From positions 2,621,001-2,685,000 of the forward strand of contig NZ_CP097298.1 in the NCBI RefSeq assembly GCF_023503965.1: a DNA stretch of 64,000 nt, written 5' to 3'. The position numbers and the translations under genes are program-made. The notes under the pieces were generated by a model. That model was not told the origin of the DNA. It did no database searches and was given only the letters and a program-made list of their open reading frames with translations. The stretch comes from Brevundimonas albigilva. GTDB lineage: Bacteria; Pseudomonadota; Alphaproteobacteria; Caulobacterales; Caulobacteraceae. How positions within the stretch are numbered: the stretch's first letter is position 1; every line of letters begins with the position of its first letter. Shown piece by piece: positions 20,123 to 30,626 of the stretch.

Positions 20123-20407
20123 GGTCGGCGGCTCTAGCGCGGTCCCGCGTCGGCGTCACCTCACGGACACGCACGGGCGAGGTTGTATCCGTGCGCGAGG
20201 GCGGTTACGACCTTGAGGGGCGCGCTTGCCGGCGATCGCCCGCCTGTAGCGCTTGGGGAGGACTGAGGACGCCAAAGCCTTGAAACCAAAGGCCCGTCCG
20301 TTCGCCATGTCATCGCCCGCCCTATCCCTCGATCGTCCGAAGACGCTGCGCCGGAGGCGGCCCCGAAGGCCGCCGGCCTGCCGATCGCGCTGCGTCCCGG
20401 CGGCATC
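20123..20407. other. Intergenic stretch with no clear feature
   Basis: About 285 bases. The first part (to 20300) shows no convincing gene, tRNA or hairpin. From about 20307 an ATG (M-S-S-P-A-L-S-L) and, in another frame, an Ala/Pro-rich stretch leading into the phosphatase (AAGLPIALRPGGIVLIRHGE) suggest the true N-terminus of the next gene lies here behind one more frameshift. Confidence 0.4.
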
Positions 20408-20965
20408 GTGCTGATCCGTCACGGGGAGCCGGCGCTGTCGAGAAAATGCCTGATCACCGCGCGCCAGTACGGCGACTGGTGGGCGCAATACGAGGTCGGC
20501 GGCCTGCGCGCCGGCCAGACCCCGCCGGCCGCACTGGTGGCCGCCGCCGAAGGGGCGGGCGCCATCTATGTCTCCACCCGCCAGAGGGCGCAGGAAACCG
20601 CCGCCGCGGTCGCCGCGGGCCGCGAGACCATGACCGACGCCCTGTTCATCGAAGCGCCGCTGCCGCCGCCGCCGATCCCGGACTGGATCAGGCTGTCGCC
20701 CAAATGGTGGGGCGTGGTGTCGCGGTTCTGGTGGCACGCCTTCAATCATCATGGCGGGCAGGAGACGCGCCGACAGGCCGAGGCCCGCGCCGAACAGGCC
20801 GCCCAGGTCCTGATCGCCAGGGCGGCGGGCGGCAAGGACGTGCTGGTCTTCGCCCATGGCTACTTCAACCACATGGTCGGACGGCGGCTGAACGCCGACG
20901 GCTGGCGGCTGGTCCAAAACCAGGGCTTCAAATACTGGTCCCAGCGCCGATACGAGCGGCGCTGA
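20408..20965 (+). CDS. Histidine phosphatase family protein
   Basis: About 185 residues of the phosphoglycerate mutase-like superfamily. The phospho-acceptor motif LIRHGEP is at the very start of the frame as called, with STRQRAQETAAAV and the second His in VFAHGYFNHMVGRR. The GTG at 20408 is the first start codon in frame, but the sense of the preceding codons suggests the real start is upstream near 20307 and masked by an indel. Substrate unknown. Confidence 0.8.
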   Translation: MLIRHGEPALSRKCLITARQYGDWWAQYEVGGLRAGQTPPAALVAAAEGAGAIYVSTRQRAQETAAAVAAGRETMTDALFIEAPLPPPPIPDWIRLSPKWWGVVSRFWWHAFNHHGGQETRRQAEARAEQAAQVLIARAAGGKDVLVFAHGYFNHMVGRRLNADGWRLVQNQGFKYWSQRRYERR

Positions 20966-21014
20966 ACCTTCGTCGCTGTTGAAGCGGGACGCGCCCCCTC
21001 TAGGGTCCGCCCCC

Positions 21015-21263
21015 ATGACCGACGTTGCCCCCCCGTCCGCCGATCTCAGCTTCGAAGAGGCGCTGCAGCGCCTGGAAACCATCGTGTCCCGGCTGGAATC
21101 CGGCCAGGCCCCGCTGGAGGAATCCATCGCGCTTTATGAAGAGGGCGCGCGGCTGAAAGCCCATTGCGAGGAGCGGTTGAAGGCGGCCCAGCTGCGCGTC
21201 GAAAAGATCGTCGTCGGCCCGGACGGCCAGGCCAGGGGCGTGGAGGCGGCGTCTTTCGAATGA
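21015..21263 (+). CDS. xseB: Exodeoxyribonuclease VII small subunit
   Basis: An 82-residue small subunit that binds XseA to form the exonuclease that degrades single-stranded DNA from both ends. [20 protein letters not shown] and [20 protein letters not shown] are the family signature. ATG 21015 is preferred to the in-frame 20979. It heads a tightly overlapped run, xseB/CsaA-like/ispA/dxs, as xseB-ispA-dxs is arranged in many proteobacteria. Confidence 0.95.
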   Translation: MTDVAPPSADLSFEEALQRLETIVSRLESGQAPLEESIALYEEGARLKAHCEERLKAAQLRVEKIVVGPDGQARGVEAASFE

Positions 21264-21601
21264 CCGGGCAAATCGCCTTCGACGACTTCCTGAAGGTCGA
21301 CATCCGCATCGGCCAGGTGATCAAGGCCGAGCCGTTTCCCGAGGCGAGGAAGCCGGCCTTCAAGCTGCTGATCGACTTCGGCCCGGAGATCGGGGTGAAG
21401 AAGTCGTCGGCCCAGATCACCAAACACTACACCATCGACCAGCTGGAGGGCCGAAAGGTCGCCGCCGTGGTCAACTTCCCGCCGCGCCAGATCGGGCCGG
21501 TCATGTCCGAGGTGCTGACCCTGGGCTTTCCCGACGCGGACGGCGAGGTCGTCCTGGTCGGGGTGGACCGCGATCTTCCGCTGGGCGGGCGGCTGTTTTG
21601 A
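21260..21601 (+). CDS. CsaA-like tRNA-binding domain protein
   Basis: A 113-residue single OB-fold protein of the EMAP/Trbp111/CsaA type. [20 protein letters not shown] and the C-terminal [20 protein letters not shown] are typical; relatives bind the outer corner of tRNA as dimers or act as secretion chaperones. It overlaps xseB by four bases and ispA by four bases, so it is translated as part of that operon. Its role there is unknown. Confidence 0.9.
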   Translation: MTGQIAFDDFLKVDIRIGQVIKAEPFPEARKPAFKLLIDFGPEIGVKKSSAQITKHYTIDQLEGRKVAAVVNFPPRQIGPVMSEVLTLGFPDADGEVVLVGVDRDLPLGGRLF

Positions 21602-22512
21602 CGCATCTGGTCGCCGCCAACTCGCCCGAGCAGGCCGTGATCGACCGGGTGGCCGAGGTCGCGGACCTGATGACGGTGGCGCTGGACGAACTGCTGCCGC
21701 GCGCGGACGGACCGGAATCGCGCCTGACCGAGGCGATGCGATATGCGGCCCTGGGGCCGGGCAAGCGGCTGCGGCCCTTCTTCGCCCTGGAGGCCGCGCG
21801 GCTGTTCGACATCGAGGAACGGCCCGTGCTGCGCGCCGCCTGCGCCCTGGAGTGCGTGCACGCCTACAGCCTGGTCCACGACGACCTGCCGTGCATGGAC
21901 GACGACGACGTTCGCCGTGGCCGCCCCACCGTCCACCGCGCCTATGACGAGGCGACGGCCGTGCTGGCCGGCGACGCGCTACAGACGGCGGCCTTCGACA
22001 TCCTGCTGCACGAGGACACCCACGACGATCCGGCGATCCGCTGCCTGCTGGCTGCGCGCCTGTCGGAGGCGTCGGGCGCGCGCGGCATGGCCGGGGGACA
22101 GATGATCGACCTGCTGGGCGTGCGCGACGACCTGGGCGGGGTGGCGCGGATGCAGCGGCTGAAGACCGGCGCCCTGTTCGCCTATGCTTTCGAGATCCCG
22201 CTCATCATCGCCGACGCCGAGCCGGCGCATCGCCTGGCCCTGATGAACTTCTCCAACGACATCGGCCTGGCCTATCAGATCGTCGACGACCTGCTGGACG
22301 CCGAGGGCTCGGCCGAAGAGATGGGCAAGGCGGCCGGCGGCAAGGACGCGGCCCTGGGCAAGACCAACTTCGTCACCCTGCTGGGCCTGGATGAGGCGCG
22401 ACACAGGGTCACGCACCTGGCCGACCAGGCGCGCGGCCACCTGGACATGTTCGGCGACGACGCCGAAATCCTCAGAGCCAGCGTGGACTTTGTGCTAAAG
22501 CGCCGGTCCTGA
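21598..22512 (+). CDS. ispA: Polyprenyl diphosphate synthase (farnesyl/geranyl type)
   Basis: A 304-residue trans-prenyltransferase that extends dimethylallyl diphosphate with isopentenyl diphosphate. Both Asp-rich motifs are present: [19 protein letters not shown] and [12 protein letters not shown], plus the GPGKRLRP substrate-binding region. The size and extra residues in the first motif fit a short-chain bacterial IspA. The start is TTG overlapping the preceding stop. Its neighbour dxs supplies precursor for the same pathway. Confidence 0.93.
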   Translation: MTHLVAANSPEQAVIDRVAEVADLMTVALDELLPRADGPESRLTEAMRYAALGPGKRLRPFFALEAARLFDIEERPVLRAACALECVHAYSLVHDDLPCMDDDDVRRGRPTVHRAYDEATAVLAGDALQTAAFDILLHEDTHDDPAIRCLLAARLSEASGARGMAGGQMIDLLGVRDDLGGVARMQRLKTGALFAYAFEIPLIIADAEPAHRLALMNFSNDIGLAYQIVDDLLDAEGSAEEMGKAAGGKDAALGKTNFVTLLGLDEARHRVTHLADQARGHLDMFGDDAEILRASVDFVLKRRS

Positions 22513-22574
22513 TAGGCAACGTCGCTCGACCTCACGGGTTGACCGATCAAGACTTCGCAAGGTTTCCGCGTCTG

Positions 22575-24485
22575 ATGCCCGACACTCCGCTTCTCGACAC
22601 CGTCAAGTTTCCCGCCGACATGCGGGGCTTCGGCGTGGCCCAGCTGCAGCAGCTGGCCGACGAGGTGCGCGCCGAGACCATCGACGCGGTGTCCGTCACG
22701 GGCGGGCACCTGGGCGCGGGCCTGGGCGTGGTCGAGCTGACGGTCGCGCTGCATCATGTGTTCGAGACGCCCAAGGACATCCTGATCTGGGACGTCGGGC
22801 ACCAATGCTATCCGCACAAGATCCTGACCGGGCGGCGCGACCGCATCCGCACCCTGCGCCAGGGCGGGGGCCTGTCCGGTTTCACCAAGCGCAGCGAGAG
22901 CGAATACGACCCGTTCGGCGCCGCCCACGCCTCGACCTCGATCAGCGCCGCGCTGGGTTTCGCCGCCGCGCGCGACCAGAAGGGCGAGACGAACCGGGTG
23001 GTCGCGGTCATCGGCGACGGCTCCATGTCGGCGGGCATGGCCTATGAGGCGATGAACAACGCCGCCGAGGCGACCAGCGGCCAGCTGATGGTCATTCTGA
23101 ACGACAACGACATGTCGATCGCCCCGCCGGTCGGCGGCATGAGCGCCTATCTGGCCAAGCAGGTCTCGGGCGGCGCCTATCGCAATATCCGCAAGGTCGG
23201 GAAGAAGTTCGTCGACCATATGCCGCGCCCCTTCCGCGACGCGGCGCGCAAGGCCGAGGAATATGCGCGCGGCATGATCGTGGGCGGCACCTTCTTCGAG
23301 GAACTGGGCTTCTATTACGTCGGGCCGGTCGACGGCCACGACATGGAGAACCTGGTCCCCATCCTGAAGAATGCGGCGGCCATCACCGACCGGCCGGTTC
23401 TGGTCCATGTCGTGACGCAGAAGGGCAAGGGCTATGCGCCGGCCGAGTCCAGCGCCGACAAGCTGCACGCCGTGGTGAAGTTCGACGTGGTGTCGGGCAA
23501 GCAGGCCAAGGCCATTTCGAACGCCCCCAGCTACACCAAGGTCTTCGGGACCGAACTGATCAAGCGGGCCGAGCGCGACCCGTCCATCGTGGCCATCACC
23601 GCCGCCATGCCGTCGGGCACGGGGCTGGACCTGTTCGGCCAGGCCTTCCCGGACCGGACCTATGACGTCGGCATCGCCGAGCAGCACGCCGTGACCTTCG
23701 CCGCCGGCCTGGCGGCGGACGGGATGAAGCCGGTCTGCGCCATCTATTCGACCTTCCTGCAGCGCGGCTACGACCAGGTGGTGCACGACGTGGCGATCCA
23801 GTCGCTGCCGGTTCGCTTCGCCATGGACCGGGCCGGCCTGGTCGGGGCGGACGGCGCGACCCACGCCGGTTCGTTCGACGTCGGCTTCATGGGGGCGCTG
23901 CCGGGCATGGTGCTGATGGCGGCGTCGGACGAGGCCGAACTGGCCGCCATGATCGCCACCAGCCTGGAGATCGACGACCGGCCCAGCGCCTTCCGCTATC
24001 CGCGCGGCGACGGCGTGGGCGTGGACATTCCGGACCTGGCCGCGCCGCTGGAGATCGGCCGCGGCCGCATCGTGCGCGAGGGAACCTCGGTCGCCATCCT
24101 GAGCCTGGGCACGCGATTGCAGGAATCGCTGAAGGCGGCGGACCTGCTGGCGGCCCGGGGCGTGTCGGCGACGGTGGCGGACGCGCGGTTCGCCAAGCCG
24201 CTGGACGCCGACCTGATCCTGCGCCTGGCGCGCGAGCACGAGGCCCTGATCACGGTCGAGGAGGGCGCCATGGGCGGCTTCGGCGCCTTCGTGCTGCAAC
24301 TGCTGGCCGAAAAGGGTGCGCTGGACGGCGGGCTGAAGGTCCGCACCCTGCACCTGCCCGACATCTTCCAGGACCAGGACAAGCCCGAGGCCATGTATGC
24401 GGCCGCGGGCCTGAACGCCGACCAGATCGCCGCCGCCGCCTTCAGCGCCCTGGGCGTCGGCGCGACGCGCGCCGCGCGCGCCTGA
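22575..24485 (+). CDS. dxs: 1-deoxy-D-xylulose-5-phosphate synthase
   Basis: A 636-residue thiamine diphosphate enzyme that condenses pyruvate and glyceraldehyde 3-phosphate, the first step of the MEP isoprenoid pathway. It has the His-containing [20 protein letters not shown], the TPP-binding [16 protein letters not shown], and the transketolase catalytic Glu in [20 protein letters not shown] 22575 gives the family N-terminus ([16 protein letters not shown]); a TTG at 22539 is an alternative. It follows ispA by about 60 bases and probably shares its transcript. Confidence 0.97.
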   Translation: MPDTPLLDTVKFPADMRGFGVAQLQQLADEVRAETIDAVSVTGGHLGAGLGVVELTVALHHVFETPKDILIWDVGHQCYPHKILTGRRDRIRTLRQGGGLSGFTKRSESEYDPFGAAHASTSISAALGFAAARDQKGETNRVVAVIGDGSMSAGMAYEAMNNAAEATSGQLMVILNDNDMSIAPPVGGMSAYLAKQVSGGAYRNIRKVGKKFVDHMPRPFRDAARKAEEYARGMIVGGTFFEELGFYYVGPVDGHDMENLVPILKNAAAITDRPVLVHVVTQKGKGYAPAESSADKLHAVVKFDVVSGKQAKAISNAPSYTKVFGTELIKRAERDPSIVAITAAMPSGTGLDLFGQAFPDRTYDVGIAEQHAVTFAAGLAADGMKPVCAIYSTFLQRGYDQVVHDVAIQSLPVRFAMDRAGLVGADGATHAGSFDVGFMGALPGMVLMAASDEAELAAMIATSLEIDDRPSAFRYPRGDGVGVDIPDLAAPLEIGRGRIVREGTSVAILSLGTRLQESLKAADLLAARGVSATVADARFAKPLDADLILRLAREHEALITVEEGAMGGFGAFVLQLLAEKGALDGGLKVRTLHLPDIFQDQDKPEAMYAAAGLNADQIAAAAFSALGVGATRAARA

Positions 24486-26177
24486 TCAGCCGTCGATCAG
24501 CGGACCCAGGCCCGTCGCCGTGCGGGCGACGCGGTAGCGCTTCACCGTCCGGGTTTCGTAGGGCTTGGCCATGATGGTCGAGACGGCGCGCAGGTCCGCC
24601 GTGGCCTGATCCCGGTCCAGCGTCAGCAGGATGAAGCCCTTGGACGACTGGTCGCAGAACTTCACCTCCTGCGGGTTGGCCGCCATCAGGGCCAGGCCCA
24701 GCGGCAACCCGCCGACGGCGTCGGCCGGCGAGGGGCTGGAGATGGACGAGGTGCCGAACTCGACCGCCGCGCGGCGGCCTGCGTCGTCGTGCAGCTCGTT
24801 GACCCAGAAGGCGTGGCTGTCGCCGGCCAGGACGATCGGCTCCACCCCGGCGGCCTGGAAGGCGGCGTACAGGCGTTCGCGCGCGGCGGGATAGCCGTCC
24901 CAGCTGTCCAGGTTGAAGGGCAGGCCCAGCTTGAACAGCTGGATCGAGGCCTCGACCTGGGGGCGGATGTCGGCGGGCAGGCCGGCCAGCAGGCCCGCGA
25001 CCTGTTCGGGCGGCATCATCTCGTCGATCTGCGGGCCCTTGACGCGGGCGGTGACGACCTGGTTGCCCAGCACCTGCCAGGGACGGCCGGCGGCCCGCGA
25101 ACGCGCCAGGGTGTCGGTCAGCCAGCGCCGCTGGTCGTCGCCCAGCAGGTCGCGCGAGGGATCCTGGCGACGGGCCTCGAAGGCGGCGACATCGGGCGTT
25201 CCCTCGGCCGTCATCGTCAGATCGGCGTAGGACAGCTGTTCGGCGCGGGCGGTCAGGCGCGTCTCGACCATCGCCAGGGTGGCCAGGTCGCCGAAGTCGA
25301 AGGCGCGGTTGATCGCCTGCTTCATCGCGCCGGCCTTGGGCTCGCGGATCGGCATCCATTCGTAATAGGCGCGAAGCGCGGCCGCCTTGCGCGCGGCGAA
25401 ATCGCCCTCGGTCGCGGGTTGGTGGTTCTCGGCCCCCGCGCTCCATGTGTCGTTGGCCACCTCGTGATCGTCCCACACGCAGATGAAGGCGGCGCGGGCG
25501 TGGGCGGCCTGCAGGTCGGGGTCGGTCTTGTACTGGGCGTGGCGGGTCCGGTAGTCGGACAGGCTGACGATCTCGTGCGGGGGCTGGGGCGTGCGGCCCA
25601 ACTGCTGGCCCGCGACCATCCCGTAGTCGTCGGCCTCGGCGCCGTATTCGTAGATGTAGTCGCCCAGATGCACGACGGCGTCCAGCCGCTCCAGCCCGGC
25701 GATGGCGTCATAGGCGTTGAACAGGCCGCCGGGATAGAGCTGGCACGACACCACCGCCATGACCACGTCGGGCGTCGCGCCCTCGGGCAGGGTGCGGACG
25801 CGGCCCACCGGCGAGATCGCCTCGCCGGCGACGAAGCGGTAGAAATACTCGCTTCCCGGCTCCAGCCCCTGGCCGTCCAGGTCGTGCTTGACGGTGAAGT
25901 CGCGTTCCGCGCGGGCGCGCAGGCCCGTGGAGCGGCGCACGATGTCGCCGAAGTCGGCGTCGCGCGCCACCTCCAGGGCGAGGACGACGTCGCCCGCCGC
26001 CGGATCGGCGGGGGTGACGCGCGTCCAGAAGATCGCCGAACGGGTGTCGGGATCGCCGCTGGCCACGCCGTGCAGGAAGGCGACCGGCCCGGCCTGGGTG
26101 GCGGCCGGCGTGGTGGCGCAGGCGGTGGTCGCGCCCGCGCCCAGCAGGCCCAGGAGACTGCGGCGATCCAGTTTCAT
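24486..26177 (-). CDS. phoD: Alkaline phosphatase D family protein
   Basis: A 563-residue secreted phosphodiesterase/phosphatase. The N-terminus [19 protein letters not shown] combines a twin-arginine-like motif with a possible lipobox. The PhoD N-terminal domain ([20 protein letters not shown]) is followed by the metallophosphatase domain with [33 protein letters not shown] and [13 protein letters not shown]. PhoD enzymes use Ca and Fe and release phosphate from mono- and diesters. It is preceded in the same direction, ten bases away, by a TonB-dependent receptor, so the two probably act together in scavenging a phosphorylated compound. Confidence 0.93.
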   Translation of the reverse strand: MKLDRRSLLGLLGAGATTACATTPAATQAGPVAFLHGVASGDPDTRSAIFWTRVTPADPAAGDVVLALEVARDADFGDIVRRSTGLRARAERDFTVKHDLDGQGLEPGSEYFYRFVAGEAISPVGRVRTLPEGATPDVVMAVVSCQLYPGGLFNAYDAIAGLERLDAVVHLGDYIYEYGAEADDYGMVAGQQLGRTPQPPHEIVSLSDYRTRHAQYKTDPDLQAAHARAAFICVWDDHEVANDTWSAGAENHQPATEGDFAARKAAALRAYYEWMPIREPKAGAMKQAINRAFDFGDLATLAMVETRLTARAEQLSYADLTMTAEGTPDVAAFEARRQDPSRDLLGDDQRRWLTDTLARSRAAGRPWQVLGNQVVTARVKGPQIDEMMPPEQVAGLLAGLPADIRPQVEASIQLFKLGLPFNLDSWDGYPAARERLYAAFQAAGVEPIVLAGDSHAFWVNELHDDAGRRAAVEFGTSSISSPSPADAVGGLPLGLALMAANPQEVKFCDQSSKGFILLTLDRDQATADLRAVSTIMAKPYETRTVKRYRVARTATGLGPLIDG

Positions 26178-26187
26178 CGGTCGTTCC

Positions 26188-28749
26188 TCAGAGCTTCAGC
26201 TTGAAGACGACGCCGTAGGCGGCGGGGCGGCCGGCGATGAAGGTCGGCATGCCCAGGGCGTCGCCGGTGTTGCCGGCGTCCTTGATGTATTCCTCGTCCA
26301 GGATGTTCTCGCCGAAGGCTTCGACGCCCCAGTTCCCCATCTCCGGGGCATAGCGGACACGCAGGTTCAGCAGGCCGTAGCTGTCCTGGAACTCGTCCTG
26401 GACCAGGTCGGCGACGAAGTTGCCGGTCTGGAGCTCGGGCCGGTCGTTGTCGTCGTCGAAGAACACCTTGGACTGCCAGGTGTAGGTCGGCTGGATTTCG
26501 ATCGCGCCGCCGGCGACGGGCAGGCGCCATAGGGCGCCGATCGAGGCCATGTTGTCCGGCGACAGGCGGAAGCGGTTGCCGTCGCGCGCGCCGCTCTCGA
26601 AGCGCGAGTGGTTGTAGCCATAGGTGGCGAACAGGTCGAAGTCGGGCGTGACGCCAAAGAAGGCCTGGCCCTCGAAGCCGTAGGCCTTGGCCTCGCCGGC
26701 GTTGACGGTGATGAAGGCCGTGCCGACCTGCTCGGTGGTCTGGAAGTTCTCGTAGGCGTAGTGGAACACCGCGCCGTCCAGCCGCAGGCGGCCGTCCATC
26801 AGGGCGGTCTTGGCGCCGACCTCGTAGCTGTCGACGGTCTCGGCCTCGATGACGTTGAAGGTCGGCGCGCCCAGCGGGGCCGAGGGCGCGCTGACGCTGA
26901 GGATTTCGGGACGGCGGCCGCGGGCGTAGTTGGCGTAGAGGCTGGCGTCGTCCGACAGGGCGTAGCGGGCGGTGACGCGCCAGGTCAGGCCGTCGTCGTC
27001 GTGGTCCTGGTAGATGAAGTCGCCGTTGTTCGCGGTCGGCTGGGCGGTCAGGCCGAACAGGGGCAGGCCGCTGGCCAGGGGCAGGTTCGCCGCGCCGGGC
27101 GTGGCCAGGCCTTGCAGCAGTCGGCCGATCTGGGCCTGGAGGGCGGCGGCGCCGGCCAGGTCGCCGGCCTGGGCCAGGGCCGTCGCGCGCGCGGCCAGGG
27201 TCTGGACCGCGATCAGGCCGCCGGCGATCGACCGGCCGTTCTCGACGCGATTGGACAGGCCGGTGGTCTTCTCGTCCTGGGTCCAGCGCAGGCCCGCCGA
27301 CATCTCGAACCGGTCGGTGAAGCGATAGGTCACGTCGCCGAACAGATCGTAGGAGGTCAGGTCGCTGCTGTTGGTCGAGACCTCGGTGTGGTTGGTCTTG
27401 AGGTTGTTCAGCAGGCCGGGGATGAGGGGGGCGGCCGAGCCGGGCAGCAGGCCCGTGAGCACGCCGCCCACCACCCTGGGCAGGGTGGCGACATACGGCA
27501 GCTTCAGCCGCTGGTCGCCCAGCGCCGTCGCCAGCTGGATCAGGGCGTACCGCTCGTCGAACTGGGTGGGGGCGCGCTGGTAGCCCTCTTCCTGGAACCA
27601 GCCGGCGCCGGCGAAGGCGCTGAGGCGGCCGCCGTTGTCGTAGTTCAGGCGGAACTCCTGGCTCCACTGCTCGCCGTGGGCGTCCTCGGCCGCCGTCAGG
27701 ATCGGCAGCGACACGCCGTCGGCGTCGAAGGTCTCGTAGGAGTCGAACTGGCGATAGGCGGTGGTCGAGTTCAGGGTCAGGCTGGGCGACAGTTCGATGC
27801 GCGCCAGGCCCGTTACGCCCCAGACCTCGCGGTCCAGGCCCAGGCTCTTGCCGCCGTCGAAATCGGCGCCCGGCGTCAGGGCCGCGCCCTCCCAAGGAGC
27901 CGCATCGCCCAGCACCGCGCCGGTGGCGGGATCAAACGGGGCATAGGCGATGGACTTGAACGAGGTGCCCGAGGCCTCGTCGGTCTGATAGTTGGCGATC
28001 AGGTCGAAGCGCATGGCGTCCGACGGCGTCCAGGCGCCCGACAGGCGGAAGGCCTGGGTCTCGATCGAGTTATAGTCCTCGCCGCCCAGCAGGTTGTCGA
28101 CATAGCCGTCGCGGGTCTTCATCCGCGTGGCCAGGCGCAGGCCGGCGTTGTCCCCGACCGGCAGGTTCAGCGCGCCCTCGACCATGCGATAGCCTTCGTC
28201 GCCGAACTCGGCCTGGGCGTAGGCTTCGGTCCGGCCGGGACGGGCGCGGTTCTGGACCAGGTTGACGGCCCCGATCAGGGCGCCCCGGCCGTAAAGGGTC
28301 GACTGCGGCCCCTTGGCGACCTCGATCCGCTCCATGTCGAACAGCTCGACGTAGGAGCCGCGCGACTTGGAGATGGAGACGCCGTCCTGAAACACCGAGA
28401 CGCGCGGCTCGGCGGTGGCGGCGCCGGAATCGGAGGTGATGCCGCGCATCACGAAGCCCGGATTGTTGGGCGACTGGTTCTGAACCAGGAAGCCGGGCAC
28501 GAAGGCCGACAGCTGGTCGAATTCCTGCACGCCCAGGTCTTCCAGGAACTGGCCGGAATAGGCGGTCAGGGCGAAGGGAACCTCGATCGGATCCTGCTCG
28601 CGCAGCTGGGCGGTGACGACGATCTCGCCCAGTTCGGCGGGCGTTCCGTTCCGGGTCTCGGCATCCTGGGCCAGGGCGGCGGGGGCCAGGCCCATCACGC
28701 CGGTCGCGGCCGCCGCGGCCAGCAGTCGAGTCTTCAATCGAATCGCCAT
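26188..28749 (-). CDS. TonB-dependent outer-membrane receptor
   Basis: An 853-residue receptor that is intact. A signal peptide (to about 27, ending LAPAALAQ) is followed by the TonB-box-like LGEIVVTAQLREQDPIEVP, a plug with VMRGI and RVSVFQDGVSISKSRG and GPQSTLYGRGALIGAVNL, then a long beta-barrel of alternating aromatic strands ending in GVVFKLKL. The receptor imports a substrate too large for porins using TonB energy. Linked phoD suggests an organophosphate ligand, though this is inference. Similar receptors are numerous in Caulobacterales. Confidence 0.92.
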   Translation of the reverse strand: MAIRLKTRLLAAAAATGVMGLAPAALAQDAETRNGTPAELGEIVVTAQLREQDPIEVPFALTAYSGQFLEDLGVQEFDQLSAFVPGFLVQNQSPNNPGFVMRGITSDSGAATAEPRVSVFQDGVSISKSRGSYVELFDMERIEVAKGPQSTLYGRGALIGAVNLVQNRARPGRTEAYAQAEFGDEGYRMVEGALNLPVGDNAGLRLATRMKTRDGYVDNLLGGEDYNSIETQAFRLSGAWTPSDAMRFDLIANYQTDEASGTSFKSIAYAPFDPATGAVLGDAAPWEGAALTPGADFDGGKSLGLDREVWGVTGLARIELSPSLTLNSTTAYRQFDSYETFDADGVSLPILTAAEDAHGEQWSQEFRLNYDNGGRLSAFAGAGWFQEEGYQRAPTQFDERYALIQLATALGDQRLKLPYVATLPRVVGGVLTGLLPGSAAPLIPGLLNNLKTNHTEVSTNSSDLTSYDLFGDVTYRFTDRFEMSAGLRWTQDEKTTGLSNRVENGRSIAGGLIAVQTLAARATALAQAGDLAGAAALQAQIGRLLQGLATPGAANLPLASGLPLFGLTAQPTANNGDFIYQDHDDDGLTWRVTARYALSDDASLYANYARGRRPEILSVSAPSAPLGAPTFNVIEAETVDSYEVGAKTALMDGRLRLDGAVFHYAYENFQTTEQVGTAFITVNAGEAKAYGFEGQAFFGVTPDFDLFATYGYNHSRFESGARDGNRFRLSPDNMASIGALWRLPVAGGAIEIQPTYTWQSKVFFDDDNDRPELQTGNFVADLVQDEFQDSYGLLNLRVRYAPEMGNWGVEAFGENILDEEYIKDAGNTGDALGMPTFIAGRPAAYGVVFKLKL

Positions 28750-28990
28750 GTCTCATCCCCAAGCTTGGCAAGAATGGCGACGACTAACCGCTGGTAATGT
28801 CGGGCCGGCGACGGCGCGGCTTCGGACCTGCGACGTTGCCGTGACGGATCGGAGGCGATTGCTCCGTGGGCGGGATTTGTGCGGACAGGGGCGCCGAACC
28901 GGGCGATCTCGCCGAGGTTTTTCCGCTACAGGTCGGGAAAACAACACAATCCGAGACGGAACGCGAATCGCGCCCTGCCGTTGTTCGCAC
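28750..28990. other. Divergent intergenic region, nothing firm
   Basis: About 240 bases between the TonB receptor and a small plus-strand membrane protein gene. No alphaproteobacterial Pho box (CTGTCAT repeats) was recognised on either strand despite the phoD linkage. No hairpin with a T-run was found. Promoters for both genes must lie here. Confidence 0.4.
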
Positions 28991-29320
28991 ATGCAACCGC
29001 CCGTTCACCCTGTCAGACCCGCCTCCCGCGCCGACGACTATCGCGTGCGGCCGACGGCCGAGCCGAAGTCGTGGGCGCCGCGCGTGGCCGAGGCGGACTG
29101 GACCTGGGATGCGCCGCGCCCGGAGACGCGCCCGGAGACGCGCAACGTCTTCACCCACAACGTCCAGCGTTACAGCCGGCCGGCCCCGTTGGAGACGCCC
29201 GAGACAGAGATCGACGCCGAGCCGCAACTGCCCCCGCCGCCGCGCTGGATGCTGGCCATCGCGGGGGCGGCCGTCGCCGCCCTGATGGGCGCGCTGCTGG
29301 GCGGCTTCATGCACGTCTGA
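28991..29320 (+). CDS. Small membrane-anchored hypothetical protein
   Basis: A 109-residue protein with a polar, Pro/Arg-rich N-terminal portion (DYRVRPTAEPKSWAPRV, ETRPETRNVFTHNVQRY) and a single C-terminal membrane helix, WMLAIAGAAVAALMGALLGG, leaving only a few residues after it. The shape is that of a tail-anchored inner-membrane protein. It ends four bases before the convergent rnhB stop. No family was recognised. Confidence 0.7.
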   Translation: MQPPVHPVRPASRADDYRVRPTAEPKSWAPRVAEADWTWDAPRPETRPETRNVFTHNVQRYSRPAPLETPETEIDAEPQLPPPPRWMLAIAGAAVAALMGALLGGFMHV

Positions 29321-29324
29321 GGCG

Positions 29325-29966
29325 TCAGGCCTCTTCCAGCAAGGCCTTGATCGGCGACCAGCCGCGCCGATGGGCGGGGCAGGGCCCCAGGACCTTCAAC
29401 GCCGCCTGGTGGGCCGGAGCGTTGTAACCCTTGTGGCTGGCGAAGCCATATCCGGGATAGCGCCCGTCCAGCTCGATCATCAGACGGTCGCGCGCGGTCT
29501 TGGCCAGGATGGACGCCGCCGCGATCGACAGCGACAGGCCGTCGCCGCCCACCACCGTCTGGATCTCGCACGGCAGCTTGAACCGGTAGTTGCCGTCCAC
29601 CAGGGCGGCGACCGGCCGGACCGCCAGTTGCTCGATCGCGCGGCACATGGCCAGGCCCGTGGCGTGCAGAATGTTCAACTCGTGGATTTCCTCGACCGAG
29701 GCGAAGCCGACGCCCCAGGCGACGGCGCGGGCCTTGATCTCGATCTCCAGGGCTTCGCGGCGGGCGGCGGTCAGGGCCTTGGAGTCGTCGATGCCCGCGG
29801 GCAGGTCGTCGGCGTTCAGGATGACGGCCGCCGCCGAGACCGGGCCCGCCCAGGGACCGCGGCCCGCCTCGTCCACGCCGCAGACCGGGCCGGCGACGCG
29901 CTGGATCAAGACGGTTTCGAGCGCCAGGGTCGGGAAGGCCCGGGATTTGGCGGGAGACTTAGCCAT
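29325..29966 (-). CDS. rnhB: Ribonuclease HII
   Basis: A 213-residue endonuclease that cuts the RNA strand of RNA-DNA hybrids and single misincorporated ribonucleotides. The catalytic acidic motif [31 protein letters not shown] and later [18 protein letters not shown] are intact. ATG 29966 is chosen because it gives the usual short N-terminus. It overlaps the preceding tag gene by eight bases. Confidence 0.96.
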   Translation of the reverse strand: MAKSPAKSRAFPTLALETVLIQRVAGPVCGVDEAGRGPWAGPVSAAAVILNADDLPAGIDDSKALTAARREALEIEIKARAVAWGVGFASVEEIHELNILHATGLAMCRAIEQLAVRPVAALVDGNYRFKLPCEIQTVVGGDGLSLSIAAASILAKTARDRLMIELDGRYPGYGFASHKGYNAPAHQAALKVLGPCPAHRRGWSPIKALLEEA

Positions 29967-30554
29967 GCCCCGCCATCGCACGAAGCCGGCCGTGACGGAA
30001 GCAGCTGGTCTGGTGATCGTTGACCATGCCGACGGCCTGCATGAAGGCATAGACGATGACAGGGCCGCAGAAGTTGAAGCCGCGCGCCTTCAGGGCCTTG
30101 GCCATGGCGACGGATTCCGCTGTCTGGGTCGGCGCCTGGCGATAGTCGCTCCAGTCGTTCTGATCGGTTGGCCGCCGACGAAGGACCAGAGCCAGTCCGA
30201 GAAATCCTCGCCCTCGTCGCGCATCTTCAGCCACACGCGGGCGCCGTTGATCGCGGCCTGGATCTTGGCGCGCGAGCGGATGATGCGGGCGTCGCCAAGC
30301 AGCCGCTGGATGTCCGCCTCGTCGTAGCGGGCGACGATCTCGGGGTCGAAGCCGTCGAAGGCGTCGCGCATCCCCTCGCGTTTTCTCAGGATGGTGATCC
30401 AGGCCAGCCCCGCCTGGAAGCCGTCAAGCACCAGCTTTTCCCACAGGGCGCGGGCGTCGCGTTCGGGCACGCCCCATTCCCGGTCGTGATAGGCGACATA
30501 GAGCGGATCGGTCCCGCACCAGCCGCAGCGGCCTTGCGCGTGTGAGTCGGTCAT
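29959..30554 (-). CDS. tag: DNA-3-methyladenine glycosylase I, frameshifted
   Basis: About 198 residues when one missing base near 30165 is restored. It removes 3-methyladenine from DNA. The N-terminus has [19 protein letters not shown] with the zinc Cys and conserved Trp/Glu, followed by [19 protein letters not shown]; the C-terminal half has [19 protein letters not shown] and the zinc ligands in [10 protein letters not shown]. It complements the alkylation-repair genes near the start of the window but is not linked to them. Confidence 0.9.
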
Positions 30555-30626
30555 GGCGCGATGTTGCCGATCTGTTCGCGGGAAGGGAAGCGCGCCTGCG
30601 TGCCTAAAGCGGCCGAAGATGGCCGG

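Noticed and set aside
20161..20406. Small minus-strand frame in the gap before the histidine phosphatase
   Set aside because: No family resemblance or ribosome site, and it overlaps the probable true N-terminus of the plus-strand phosphatase.
22275..24353. A 692-codon open frame opposite ispA and dxs
   Set aside because: It crosses two well supported plus-strand genes and has the same low-information composition as other antisense frames here.
26608..28797. A 729-codon plus-strand frame over the TonB receptor
   Set aside because: The minus strand has a signal peptide, TonB box, plug and barrel without interruption. The plus frame is Gly/Gln/Val-rich and featureless.
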